A stretch of DNA of 24,388 bases from Thermoplasmata archaeon (GTDB lineage Archaea > Thermoplasmatota > Thermoplasmata > Thermoplasmatales > Thermoplasmataceae). The stretch is from positions 1-24,388 of the forward strand of contig JAJYYD010000071.1 of assembly GCA_021801305.1 (NCBI GenBank), given 5' to 3'. Below, piece after piece: positions 1 to 8,403 of this stretch. Position numbers and translations under genes: made by a program. Numbering within the stretch: the stretch's first letter is position 1; each line of letters opens with the position of its first letter. Under the pieces are notes generated by a model, which saw only the letters and a program-made list of their open reading frames with translations, searched no databases and was not told the DNA's origin.

Positions 1-64
1 CGGGATTCGAACCCGGATCATAGGCTCCGGAGGCCTATATGATAATCCGTTACACTACGGGCCC
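1..64 (-). tRNA. tRNA-Arg (anticodon CCG), 3' end cut by the window edge
   Basis: Read on the minus strand, a 7-base acceptor strand GGGCCCG begins at 64. It is followed by a D arm, an anticodon stem TAGGC/GCCTA with loop CTCCGGA (anticodon CCG, plus-strand bases 28-30), and a T arm with GGTTCGAATCC. The last T-stem bases, the 3' acceptor strand and the discriminator lie beyond base 1. It would decode CGG arginine codons. Its first G is also the third base of the TAG stop of the upstream kinase gene, so the two are probably cotranscribed and the tRNA 5' end made by RNase P. No intron is seen in the visible part. Confidence 0.93.
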
Positions 65-552
65 TATTTCTTGTAGTTTATCTCCCTGAGGAATTTTCTC
101 CTGGTATTTTTATCATTCTCATTCTCTACACCGACTGGAGAGAAACCGTCAACCACTCCTATAACCCCGTTTCCTCTCGTTCCCTTTGCAATTATCACTT
201 CAACAGGGTTTGAAGTTGCTGCAAAGATACTGCCAACTTCCTGGCATCCCTTGATTGCGTTCAGGACGTTTATAGGATAAAGGTTCTTCAATATGATCAT
301 GAAAGTATGACCGGCGGAAATTCGTAATATATTATCAACCGCTATCTTCTCAAGTTCTGCGTCAGTTCCATCGTATCTTACCAGCCTGTCCCCCGAAGCT
401 TCTGAGAAAGCAATCCCAAATTTAGCTCCTGGTACAGTGGTTGAGATAATTTCCGTCAAATCCTCAACCGTCTTTATAAAATGCGAGTATCCCAGGATCG
501 CGTTTGTCCCTTCGGGAAAATCCAGCGGTACAGAATAAGTTTCTACTACCAT
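64..552 (-). CDS. Adenosine-specific kinase (DUF355/PF04008 family)
   Basis: This 162-residue protein matches the compact archaeal adenosine-specific kinase family in length and in its most conserved segment near residues 110-135 (ATSNPVEVIIAKG, then GVIGVVDG). The family has been described as phosphorylating adenosine, which suggests purine salvage in the cytoplasm; the physiological role is less certain. The ATG start at 552 lies only 10 bases from the divergent elp3 ATG, so at least one promoter must sit inside the opposite gene's 5' region. The stop codon overlaps the first base of tRNA-Arg(CCG). Family assignment is by recognition of conserved blocks. The substrate is inferred from the family. 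Confidence 0.88.
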   Translation of the reverse strand: MVVETYSVPLDFPEGTNAILGYSHFIKTVEDLTEIISTTVPGAKFGIAFSEASGDRLVRYDGTDAELEKIAVDNILRISAGHTFMIILKNLYPINVLNAIKGCQEVGSIFAATSNPVEVIIAKGTRGNGVIGVVDGFSPVGVENENDKNTRRKFLREINYKK

Positions 553-562
553 ATTTTGTTAT

Positions 563-2173
563 ATGGAAAACAGATTTGAACGTTGCGCACCGAACCCCAC
601 AAAAACGTTAAATTCTCAATGTAATGGTGTTTACGTGGATTTCTATGAGGTTATAGGGGAGAAGATTAAATCCGGGCAGGTCCGAAACAAGAAGGATTTG
701 CAGAACCTGAAGATCAGGCTTGCTAAGGAGTTGTCCCTGGACTTTATCCCCAGCGATGTGGAGATTCTTAACTCAGGCAACTTCTCTGAGGAGGAGAGGG
801 ACCTGCTGCGCATCAAGAACACCAGGACAATATCCGGGGTCGCGGTTGTTGCCGCGATGACCTCCCCTGACAATTGCCCCCATGGCAAATGCATTTACTG
901 TCCTGGAGGAGTTGACAATAACTCACCGCAATCCTATACAGGGCATGAGCCTGCTGCCCTCAGGGGAAGAAATAACAATTACGACCCATACAACCAGGTT
1001 TTCAACCGCGTAAAGCAACTGGATCTCATCGGCCATGACACCTCAAAGATAGATCTGATAATTATGGGGGGCACTTTCACCGCCAGGGAAGAGGCATACC
1101 AGACAAACTTCATCAAGGGGTGCGTCGATGCTATGAACGGCACAATCAGCAATAGCCTTGAAGAATCTATTCTTGTTAATGAGAGTGCTGGAAAAAGATG
1201 CATAGGCCTCACTGTGGAAACAAAACCGGACTGGTTCTTTGAGCGCGAGATAGACGCGGCCCTGAACTATGGTACAACAAAGGTGGAGCTCGGTGTACAG
1301 AACCTGTCAGATCGCATCCTTAAAATAAACATGCGTGGGCACACACTTGATGATATTCGGAGATCAACCCAGCTGTCCAGGGATGCGGGATTGAAGATTG
1401 TATATCATATCATGCCAGGAATGTATGGATCCAGCTATGAACAGGATTTAGAAAGTTTCGACCTGATGCTGGAAGACCCGGCTTTCAAGCCGGACATGCT
1501 GAAGATTTACCCTACCCTGGTCACCAAGGGAACGTCCCTTTACAGATTGTGGAAGCTGGGAAGATACGATCCTCTTGACACTGGGACAGCTGTGGATCTG
1601 ATAACCTACCTTATGGAAAAGATGCCGCCGTGGATCAGGGTTCAGAGAATGCAACGCGATATTCCGGTTAAATTCATCGAAGCAGGAGTGAAAAGAAGCG
1701 ATATCCGGAACCTCGTGACAGACGAACTGAAGAGGAAAGGGATCAGGAGCATGGAAATCCGGGGAAGAGAAGTTGCTGGAGAGCTATTCTCCAATGATTT
1801 CAAACTGAAAAAGGTGAGTTATGATGCTGCTGGAGGTGTTGAACACTTTCTATCATATGAGGATTCAGATGAAAGGATAATCGGTTTCGTCCGTCTGAGG
1901 ATACCTTCGGAAAGAGCCCACCGGAAGGAAATGGCGGATTCATCCATCATAAGAGAATTGAAAATATTTGGAAATGTCGTACCCCTGGGCAGGCACGATA
2001 TGAATGGCTGGCAACACCAGGGCCTAGGATCGGAACTTCTTAACGAGGCTGAAAAGATAAGCTCAGACTGTGGCCTGAACAGGATGCTTGTAATCAGCGG
2101 AATCGGTGTAAGAAACTATTTCAGGAGGCTAGGATACGAGCGCCTTGGCCCTTACATGGGCAAGGACATATGA
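563..2173 (+). CDS. elp3: Elp3-type tRNA uridine-34 carboxymethyl synthase (radical SAM plus GNAT)
   Basis: Archaeal Elp3 is the single-subunit enzyme that uses SAM and acetyl-CoA to build the cm5U modification at wobble uridine of tRNAs. The 536-residue length is typical. The radical-SAM iron-sulfur motif is C105-x4-C110-x2-C113 (CPHGKCIYC). The C-terminal GNAT domain (about 390-536) has an acetyl-CoA loop at QGLGSELL and ends YFRRLGYERLG. The ATG at 563 lies 10 bases from the divergent kinase start. A GTG at 635 (codon 25), with the AT-rich element TTAAAT at 608-613 about 25 bases before it, is a plausible alternative leaderless start. The family homology appears to begin near residue 28, so the first ~24 residues may not be translated. 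Confidence 0.95.
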   Translation: MENRFERCAPNPTKTLNSQCNGVYVDFYEVIGEKIKSGQVRNKKDLQNLKIRLAKELSLDFIPSDVEILNSGNFSEEERDLLRIKNTRTISGVAVVAAMTSPDNCPHGKCIYCPGGVDNNSPQSYTGHEPAALRGRNNNYDPYNQVFNRVKQLDLIGHDTSKIDLIIMGGTFTAREEAYQTNFIKGCVDAMNGTISNSLEESILVNESAGKRCIGLTVETKPDWFFEREIDAALNYGTTKVELGVQNLSDRILKINMRGHTLDDIRRSTQLSRDAGLKIVYHIMPGMYGSSYEQDLESFDLMLEDPAFKPDMLKIYPTLVTKGTSLYRLWKLGRYDPLDTGTAVDLITYLMEKMPPWIRVQRMQRDIPVKFIEAGVKRSDIRNLVTDELKRKGIRSMEIRGREVAGELFSNDFKLKKVSYDAAGGVEHFLSYEDSDERIIGFVRLRIPSERAHRKEMADSSIIRELKIFGNVVPLGRHDMNGWQHQGLGSELLNEAEKISSDCGLNRMLVISGIGVRNYFRRLGYERLGPYMGKDI

Positions 2174-2261
2174 GCAGAAGACCCGAACCTTCCTACCTGA
2201 CTGTAAGAAATAAGTAAAGAACGCACAGGTGTCAGCGCTGGGATGCTTGAATTGGACAATA

Positions 2262-2270
2262 CTTTTATAT
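2262..2270 (+). promoter_or_regulatory. TATA element of the kdp operon
   Basis: CTTTTATAT centred near 2266 lies about 27 bases before the kdpF ATG at 2293. This places the predicted transcription start on or next to the start codon, which implies a leaderless mRNA. The 119-base gap between elp3 and kdpF holds no other gene that I can see. No regulator binding site is evident. Confidence 0.65.
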
Positions 2271-2292
2271 TCCATTGCATTGGCATTCTGCG

Positions 2293-2382
2293 ATGCTTGC
2301 AGTCTATGTCATTCTAGGGCTGGTGTTGCTATTTACAGCCATATACCTGCTTTATACCATAATTGGAGCTGAGAAATTTTGA
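2293..2382 (+). CDS. kdpF: KdpF, small membrane subunit of the K+-transporting ATPase
   Basis: A 29-residue single-helix protein, begun by ATG: MLAVYVILGLVLLF then TAIYLLYTIIGAEKF. It has the length of E. coli KdpF and the family's ending (Y-x2-Y-x2-I-x-AE-x-F). KdpF stabilises the KdpABC complex in the membrane. It is the first gene of the operon, and its TGA stop overlaps the TTG start of kdpA by four bases (TTGA). The leaderless TATA spacing, the overlap and the family signature support each other. It is often missed by annotation because of its size. Confidence 0.9.
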   Translation: MLAVYVILGLVLLFTAIYLLYTIIGAEKF

Positions 2383-4157
2383 GTTATGATCCCCTTGGCA
2401 TCTCATCCCTGTCCGGATATGGCAACTCTTTCTGGCAGGTCAACAGAGTTGCATCTGGTGTAGTTATCATACTTATCTACCTTGCAATCGTGATTATATT
2501 CGGAGTGATAATCTCCGGGTTCATCTCTAAGATATACAGAGACCAGGACAACTGGCTCACGCCGATCTCGGGACGGATCGTGAGCTTTTTCGAGAAGATC
2601 ATAGGCGAGGGATCTGAAAGGCAGATGAAATTCCGGGAGTATTTTCTTACCCTGCTATTTTTCAATGCCGCTGCCGGTGTTATATCATTCATTTTTATTT
2701 TTTACCAGAGAGACTTCCCCTTTGCATTCGCGAACAATCACATGACAGCGAGCCTGACGTTCAACACCGTAAGCAGCTTCCTGACCAATACCAATCTGCA
2801 GCACTATTCCAACCCTTTCGATCTCTCCTACCTGAGCCAGACGTTCGTAATCACAGGCCTTATGTTCCTATCTGCTGGAACCGGTTTTGCCGCATCAATG
2901 GCATTCATAAGGGGAATTCTTCAGGACAAGGGTACGATTGGAAACTTCTACCACGACTTTCTTGTCTCAATATTCTACCTCATACTGCCCCTCACCCTTC
3001 TTGTAACTGTGATACTGATATTGAGCGGGATTCCGGAAACGACTCTGTCCTACATCAGTGTGCAACCAGTATTTTCCTCGATTGCATACAAGGTTCCGCT
3101 CGGATCTGTTGCAACCCTGGAAGCCATCAAGAACATAGGGACAAACGGCGGAGGGTTTTATGGAGCGAACGCCGCTTTTCCCTTCGAGAACCCGAACTGG
3201 TTCACGAACATTACTGAGTTTACCTCTTTCCTTCTGATACCGCTTGGGTCCATAATAGCCCTTGGCAAGGTTTTCAGCAATCGCCGGTTCATGGTAATGC
3301 TTGTTTCAGTCCTGATGATTTTCTTTGTTTTTACCGCATTTCTCACTTTCTACGGTGAAATAACTGGAATACCATCCCTATCCACGCTTGGCGTCATTTA
3401 CAACGGGAACATGGTGGGAAAGGAAACTGCCATAGGCATAGCAGGTTCTTCCATTTTCAGCATTGGGGCCACCATCACGTCCACCGGCGCATCCAATGCA
3501 ATGCTGGCGGCATATTCGCCGGCTGGCCTGCTGGGAAACCTTGTAAACCTCCTGATTAATGACCCGGTAGGCGGTATAGGTACGGGTGTCCTTAATATTT
3601 TCACCTCGGTGATTTTTACAGTGTTCATTGCATCCCTCATGGTAGGAAAGCTTCCTGAACTGATGAGCATTAAAATTGGATCGAAGGAGATCAAGTATTC
3701 TACGCTCTCGCTTATTACCCATCCCCTTTTGATAATAATCCCGCTGGGCGTTACCCTCATGATCCCCAGCATAATGGCTTCATTCACGAATCCAAAACCG
3801 GATGCCATCACAGAACTCCTTTACGAGTTTGCTACCTCCGCATCAAACAACGGATCTGAGGTCGGCGGGTTCCTTACAAACCAGGTTTACTTCAACGTGC
3901 TGGACGGCATAATCATGATCCTCGGAAGATACGTGATCATGGGGTTCCAACTGAAGATAGCAGATCTCTTTTCAAACAAGAAGCCGAAGGTAGAGATCGG
4001 GAAGAGCATTGATACGGGGTCGTTCTACTTTGGACTCATGCTCCTTGGTGTAATGATACTTGTTGGCCTGCTTTCTTTCTTTCCTATCCTCGCCCTGGGA
4101 CCGATACTTTCGTGGGCTAAGGCCTTTGAGCAGTCAATCTGGATGGTGATTCGTTGA
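2379..4157 (+). CDS. kdpA: KdpA, K+-translocating subunit of the high-affinity Kdp pump
   Basis: This 592-residue, highly hydrophobic protein is slightly longer than E. coli KdpA (557). KdpA belongs to the superfamily of K+ transporters that form a channel-like K+ path with four pore loops. Visible loop segments include TNGGGFYGANAAFPFENP from residue 255, STGASNAML near 373 and SNNGSEVGGF near 490. The start is TTG at 2379, which gives a TTGA overlap with the kdpF stop. The TTG start is supported by the same arrangement at kdpB. It works with KdpB, KdpC and KdpF in the membrane to import K+ at low external concentration. Confidence 0.97.
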   Translation: MSYDPLGISSLSGYGNSFWQVNRVASGVVIILIYLAIVIIFGVIISGFISKIYRDQDNWLTPISGRIVSFFEKIIGEGSERQMKFREYFLTLLFFNAAAGVISFIFIFYQRDFPFAFANNHMTASLTFNTVSSFLTNTNLQHYSNPFDLSYLSQTFVITGLMFLSAGTGFAASMAFIRGILQDKGTIGNFYHDFLVSIFYLILPLTLLVTVILILSGIPETTLSYISVQPVFSSIAYKVPLGSVATLEAIKNIGTNGGGFYGANAAFPFENPNWFTNITEFTSFLLIPLGSIIALGKVFSNRRFMVMLVSVLMIFFVFTAFLTFYGEITGIPSLSTLGVIYNGNMVGKETAIGIAGSSIFSIGATITSTGASNAMLAAYSPAGLLGNLVNLLINDPVGGIGTGVLNIFTSVIFTVFIASLMVGKLPELMSIKIGSKEIKYSTLSLITHPLLIIIPLGVTLMIPSIMASFTNPKPDAITELLYEFATSASNNGSEVGGFLTNQVYFNVLDGIIMILGRYVIMGFQLKIADLFSNKKPKVEIGKSIDTGSFYFGLMLLGVMILVGLLSFFPILALGPILSWAKAFEQSIWMVIR

Positions 4158-6145
4158 AAGAATATGGATCGATCATTAAGGGTACCTTGGAGAAATTCAG
4201 GCCGGATTTCCAGATGAAGAACCCAGTGATGTTTGTGACAGAAATTGCCTTCATAATCTCAATTTTTGTAATGTTTTTCCCTTCATATTTCGATGCTCCC
4301 TCAACGGGGGTCTATGTCAGCTTCTACCTTGCAGTGGCAATACTTCTCTTCCTTACCCTGCTATTTTCTAACCTCAGTACAACCCTGTCTGAGGAGCAGA
4401 GCAAATCGATCTCCGCCTCCCTGAAAAAAATGAAGACGGATACAAATGCCAACCGGGTCACTGACCATGGAAAGGAGACCGTTCCATCAGATCAACTGAA
4501 ATCCGGCGACATGGTGATAGTAAGTGCAGGTGAGGTTATTCCAGGAGATGGCGAGGTTGTTTCCGGATCCGGCTATGTTAACGAATCCAATGTAACGGGG
4601 GAATCCAGGCCCATCCGTAAGTTACAGGGAGACAGCGTCACCGGGTCGACAATCCTGCAGACCGATGAACTTGTGATCAGGATCACCGCAAATCCGGGAG
4701 AAACTTATATAGACAAGATGATCGAGATAGTTGAAGCGGCCGTAAGGGAAAAGACACCGAACGAAATTGCCCTATCCACCCTGTTGTCAGGTCTGACGCT
4801 CATATTCCTCATGGTCACCGCCTCAATATTTGCTTTATCTAATTTCCTTGGTTTCACGTCCAACCTGGACATACTGATAGTCTTGCTAATTGCGCTCATC
4901 CCCACCACGATCGGAGGCTTGATGCCGGCAATTGGCATTGCAGCGGTGAACAAGATATCACAATTCAACGTCATATCCAAATCTGGCAGAGCCGTGGAAA
5001 ATGCCGGGGACGTGGACACTATTATTCTTGACAAGACCGGCACGGTCACAATGGGGGACAGGGAGGCCATCCGGTTTTATCCGAACTCCGGTGTGCAGGA
5101 AACGGAATTCATGAGGTACTCTGCGCTGGCTTCCCTGCAGGACAACACAATGGAAGGGATGTCCATAGTGAAACTGGCCAGGGAAAAGGGCGTCGAAGTT
5201 TCTGTTTCTGACTTAGCCGGATTTGAATTCCTGCCGTTCTCCGCAGATACCAGGTTCAGCGGAATTAAGGGAAAAGACACGTACATCTACAAGGGCGCGC
5301 TTTCAACAATGCTCAAGAACCACAAGCTCAGCGATACTTTTATTGTCGCACTCTGCAAGGAGATATCACTTAGGGGTGGCACTGCATTGCCTGTCGTAAA
5401 GGACGGTAAATTTGTGGGTGTAATTGAGCTTAATGACACCCTGAAGCCAGGGATAAAACAACGCCTGGATCTCCTTAAGAAGATGAATATTAAGACCATA
5501 ATGTGCACGGGTGATGACGAGGTCACTGCATCATATTTCTCGAACCTCAGCGGAATTGACGAATATGTTGCCAATAGCACGCCAGTGGACAAATTCAACG
5601 TTGTGATTTCTGAGAAGGCAAAGCAGAGGATGGTGGCAATGGTTGGTGACGGAACCAATGATGCTCCAGCCCTGGCAAAGGCTGACGTTGGAATGGCCAT
5701 GAACAAGGGAACTGCGCCGGCCAAGGATGCAGCCAACATGATTGACCTGGATTCCGATCCCACAAAGCTGATGGATGTTATATTCATAGGCAAGCAGATA
5801 CTGATCACGAGAGGTGCGCTGACGACTTTCAGCATAGCAAACGATGTGTCAAAGTATTTCGTAATCATACCTGCCATGTTCTATTTCATTCCAGCACTCG
5901 GAGCGCTAAACATACTTGGACTTGAGAATCCCCTGACGGCGATAACATCCGCACTGATCTTCAATACCATCATCATACCTCTTATGGTGCCGATGGCGAT
6001 CAGGGGCGTCAAATACAGGCCATCCAGTATTGCAGAACTTTTCAGAAGAAACATACTCATATATGGACTCGGCGGAATTATTGTTCCATTTTTGGCAATA
6101 AAGGTTATTTACGTATTGCTTTCGATTCTTGGGGTGGGATGGTGA
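4154..6145 (+). CDS. kdpB: KdpB, catalytic P-type ATPase subunit of the Kdp pump
   Basis: This 663-residue P-type ATPase has the phosphorylation motif DKTGT with acceptor D293, the actuator-domain TGES at 148-151, and the hinge GDGTNDAP at 498-505. All key residues are intact. Hydrophobic segments lie near 25-45, 53-73, 208-265 and in the C-terminal 110 residues. In E. coli, the serine of TGES is an inhibitory phosphorylation site; the equivalent S151 is present, but its use here is unknown. The start is TTG at 4154, overlapping the kdpA stop as TTGA. ATP hydrolysis here drives K+ uptake through KdpA. Confidence 0.98.
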   Translation: MKEYGSIIKGTLEKFRPDFQMKNPVMFVTEIAFIISIFVMFFPSYFDAPSTGVYVSFYLAVAILLFLTLLFSNLSTTLSEEQSKSISASLKKMKTDTNANRVTDHGKETVPSDQLKSGDMVIVSAGEVIPGDGEVVSGSGYVNESNVTGESRPIRKLQGDSVTGSTILQTDELVIRITANPGETYIDKMIEIVEAAVREKTPNEIALSTLLSGLTLIFLMVTASIFALSNFLGFTSNLDILIVLLIALIPTTIGGLMPAIGIAAVNKISQFNVISKSGRAVENAGDVDTIILDKTGTVTMGDREAIRFYPNSGVQETEFMRYSALASLQDNTMEGMSIVKLAREKGVEVSVSDLAGFEFLPFSADTRFSGIKGKDTYIYKGALSTMLKNHKLSDTFIVALCKEISLRGGTALPVVKDGKFVGVIELNDTLKPGIKQRLDLLKKMNIKTIMCTGDDEVTASYFSNLSGIDEYVANSTPVDKFNVVISEKAKQRMVAMVGDGTNDAPALAKADVGMAMNKGTAPAKDAANMIDLDSDPTKLMDVIFIGKQILITRGALTTFSIANDVSKYFVIIPAMFYFIPALGALNILGLENPLTAITSALIFNTIIIPLMVPMAIRGVKYRPSSIAELFRRNILIYGLGGIIVPFLAIKVIYVLLSILGVGW

Positions 6146-6786
6146 AAAAGAATTCATTCGGCAAGATGATAATGAAGACGACAGCGCTGGCGATTATTGC
6201 GATGTTCCTTCTCGGCTTTGCATTTCCGACCATAACCGCCTTGATAACACAGGAGATTGATCCAAATTCCGCCACTGGATCCCCGGTAAAAATAGATGGA
6301 AAGGTATACGGATCATACCTGCTTGCAGAGGCTTTCAACTCATCAATATTCTTTCAGGCCAGGCCATCCGGCATCGGTTTCAACCTGTCTGAGTCTGGTG
6401 GCCCTTCCTACTCCATAGACAGCGGCCAGCTCCTTAACCAGACGAAGACTTACCTGAAGGACTTCGAGCAGGAGAACAACCTTTCGAACGCCTCGCAGAT
6501 TCCTGAAGCAATGGTCGCATATTCAGGATCAGGACTTGATCCCAACATTCCGCTTCAGGGCGCCATAGACCAGATCGACAGGATTGCTGCGAACCTTTCG
6601 GTTATCACGAATGGCAGCTTTTCCTATGCAGATGCACAGAACTTCGTGGTTAACATCACTGCCTCAGATGTAATGTATAATTTTCCAATTTTCGGGTCAC
6701 CGTATGTGAACACCGTTACGCTGAACTTCGAAATCATAGACAAGCTCATGCAAAGCGGCTTTGTGCAGCCGTCATTTCTTGATTAG
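6139..6786 (+). CDS. kdpC: KdpC, assembly and stabilising subunit of the Kdp pump
   Basis: This 215-residue protein has one N-terminal membrane helix (about residues 10-33) and an extracytoplasmic domain. Family motifs include FFQARPSGIGFN near residue 70, GGPSYSIDSGQL near 88 and SGSGLDPNIPLQGA near 130. KdpC supports nucleotide binding and complex assembly. The ATG at 6139 gives a 7-base overlap with kdpB. A GTG at 6142 (residue 2) would give a 4-base GTGA overlap like the operon's other junctions and is an equally good start. Its 3' end overlaps the convergent UspA-like gene by 15 bases. No kdpD or kdpE sensor/regulator follows. Confidence 0.95.
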   Translation: MVKKNSFGKMIMKTTALAIIAMFLLGFAFPTITALITQEIDPNSATGSPVKIDGKVYGSYLLAEAFNSSIFFQARPSGIGFNLSESGGPSYSIDSGQLLNQTKTYLKDFEQENNLSNASQIPEAMVAYSGSGLDPNIPLQGAIDQIDRIAANLSVITNGSFSYADAQNFVVNITASDVMYNFPIFGSPYVNTVTLNFEIIDKLMQSGFVQPSFLD

Positions 6787-7590
6787 AAAGACGTCCTGAT
6801 CCGTATCCTTGATCACGGATTTTATTGCAGCATTAATGCGAACTTTTCCACCTTTGCCGCGACGGATTCCCAGCACTATCAGGTCGGGCTTGATCTGCCT
6901 GGAGTGAAAAAGTATCTCGTCCTTGAAGGAAGTCGTCATGCCCGATCGTGTGAAATTTATCTCGGGACCATAACTTCCCACAATCCTATCCATATTCTCG
7001 AACAGCATCCTGAATCCGTGCGTCCTGGTTTTGTCGTACTTCCTCATATCCACCAGGTAAAGCGAAGCATTAATGGCTTTTTTTAGGTAAAGTGAAAAAG
7101 CGATCGCAGTTCTCGTGTTTATATCCTCTGATATGGGAACAAGTATCCTCCTGTAAGGATACTGGTTATTCTTCACGCTCAGAGCAGCAGTGGTCGTGCC
7201 AGAATTCTTGATCACATAGTCCCCAATCCCCCCAAACAGTGAGGCAGAAAGCGAAGACCGCTTCCATGTTGCTATGAATAGAAGATCATAATTATGCGCC
7301 AGGCTCTCCGCGACAATGCCTTCCTTCACCGAATCAGCCATCCGGATCCTGGGAACAACCTTTATCTGCTCGTCCTTCCCATCCTTGAATGCACCTGTAA
7401 CGAGGGATACCTTGTCACTCCACGTAATTTCCTGTGTCGTTTCCTTCACAGTGAATGCGGTGACTTCAGAGTCATAGGAACGCGCCAGGTCAAAAGCAAT
7501 CTGAAGCACGCGCTTGGAACGGTAGCCTTTCCCCATTGGAACCAGGAGCTTCTGCAGCCTTATGGCATATGGTTGGGGAGCTTCTACCAT
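6772..7590 (-). CDS. Tandem UspA-domain universal stress protein
   Basis: This 272-residue cytoplasmic protein has two UspA-like domains, about residues 12-140 and 145-272. Each begins with a strand of the type KLLVPMGKG or RILVPISED and ends with a strand such as AALSVKN or DVFLIKK. The usual ATP-binding pattern G-x2-G-x9-G(S/T) is degenerate: GGIGDYVIKNSG in the first domain and RRGKGGKVR in the second, so nucleotide binding is uncertain. It is convergent with kdpC and overlaps it by 15 bases. Bacterial KdpD sensors contain a Usp-like domain and no kdpD is seen here, so a link to K+ or osmotic stress is possible but is inference from position. A TATA element lies 21-28 bases before the ATG. 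Confidence 0.88.
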   Translation of the reverse strand: MVEAPQPYAIRLQKLLVPMGKGYRSKRVLQIAFDLARSYDSEVTAFTVKETTQEITWSDKVSLVTGAFKDGKDEQIKVVPRIRMADSVKEGIVAESLAHNYDLLFIATWKRSSLSASLFGGIGDYVIKNSGTTTAALSVKNNQYPYRRILVPISEDINTRTAIAFSLYLKKAINASLYLVDMRKYDKTRTHGFRMLFENMDRIVGSYGPEINFTRSGMTTSFKDEILFHSRQIKPDLIVLGIRRGKGGKVRINAAIKSVIKDTDQDVFLIKK

Positions 7591-7610
7591 GGAGAAGCTA
7601 ACGGCAACGC

Positions 7611-7618
7611 AAATTTAA
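7611..7618 (-). promoter_or_regulatory. TATA element of the UspA-like gene
   Basis: Read on the minus strand, TTAAATTT ends 20 bases before the ATG at 7590. This spacing gives a transcription start at or beside the start codon, as for many genes in this window. Confidence 0.5.
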
Positions 7619-7771
7619 TGTTTTCTTTCCAGCACTGCACAAATGAAGTTAGAATTTTTTTAATGCCTAATGCAGCAGACATCTGAAAATTCGTGGAAAT
7701 CCCAACATATATCCTTCCAACGGATAAATTCACTATGACAGTTCTTATCACTGCAGATAATGATTCATCTA

Positions 7772-7779
7772 TTTATATA
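7772..7779 (+). promoter_or_regulatory. TATA element of the HisA-like gene
   Basis: TTTATATA is centred about 27 bases before the ATG at 7803, which again predicts a leaderless transcript. It lies in a 212-base divergent control region shared with the UspA-like gene. Confidence 0.6.
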
Positions 7780-7802
7780 GAATAAACATCCATATCTGTC
7801 TA

Positions 7803-8303
7803 ATGGAATGCATCACAATACAGCATGGAGAAATAAGGGACAACCGGACCCTGGATGACCTGCTTAAGAGTGGCATTGAAGACCTGTTTGTTGTGGATAT
7901 GGATTCAATCAGGTCAGGTGCGCCAAATTTGAAGCTATATGGCAATTTGTCGAAATATTTTGAGCTGGTGGTGATGAATTACCCATACAGGGTTCCTGAT
8001 CTCATTGATACCTTTGTATCCGGAGCATCACGCGTGGTTATCAGCAATGATATCACGGACGGGCTTATCCGCGAGTACCTATCCGTTTCTGACCAACTGG
8101 TGATGAAGTATGCTAACAATACAGCCTGCAGGGCCTTTTCACTTCTTGGAGGAACCATGTTCCTGTCAAACATAGAAGTTAACATGATATATTCGACCCT
8201 TTATGCTTATGGAATCAGGATACAGACAAATACGGCAATTACAAAGAGGGATTCACAGAAGATAATAATCCTGGATCATTTCCCTGCGGAAGAATTTCAG
8301 TAG
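7803..8303 (+). CDS. Short HisA-like (proFAR isomerase-related) protein
   Basis: A 166-residue protein. Residues ~25-100 resemble part of the HisA/HisF-type TIM barrel: FVVDMDSIRSGAPNLKL recalls the family's DLD-A-x-G-x2-N segment, and DTFVSGASRVVISND recalls its GA-x-RVIIG strand. Full HisA proteins are about 240 residues, so this is at best a shortened barrel. The glycine-rich phosphate-binding loop expected after PVQVGGG is replaced by VVMNYPYRVPD. Catalytic activity as HisA is therefore doubtful. No histidine genes lie nearby; the next gene downstream is pyrD, in the same direction with its own promoter. The relationship is a weak recognition and the function unknown. Confidence 0.72.
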   Translation: MECITIQHGEIRDNRTLDDLLKSGIEDLFVVDMDSIRSGAPNLKLYGNLSKYFELVVMNYPYRVPDLIDTFVSGASRVVISNDITDGLIREYLSVSDQLVMKYANNTACRAFSLLGGTMFLSNIEVNMIYSTLYAYGIRIQTNTAITKRDSQKIIILDHFPAEEFQ

Positions 8304-8365
8304 ATCTCAATGTTATCCTTCATTCAAGGATGTTCTCATAATTTCATCTCAAACTGCTCCTAACC

Positions 8366-8374
8366 CTTTTATAA
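8366..8374 (+). promoter_or_regulatory. TATA element of the pyrD-pyrK operon
   Basis: CTTTTATAA lies 30-38 bases before the ATG at 8404, so a short leader of roughly 5-10 bases is expected. The AAGGA at 8394-8398 may act as a weak ribosome-binding site if it is within the transcript. Confidence 0.5.
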
Positions 8375-8403
8375 CCATCGATGATCTGCTGAAGAAGGAC
8401 ACC

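Noticed and set aside
5287..5877. Minus-strand open frame (196 codons) inside kdpB
   Set aside because: It is an antisense shadow of a strongly conserved P-type ATPase gene, with no independent signal.
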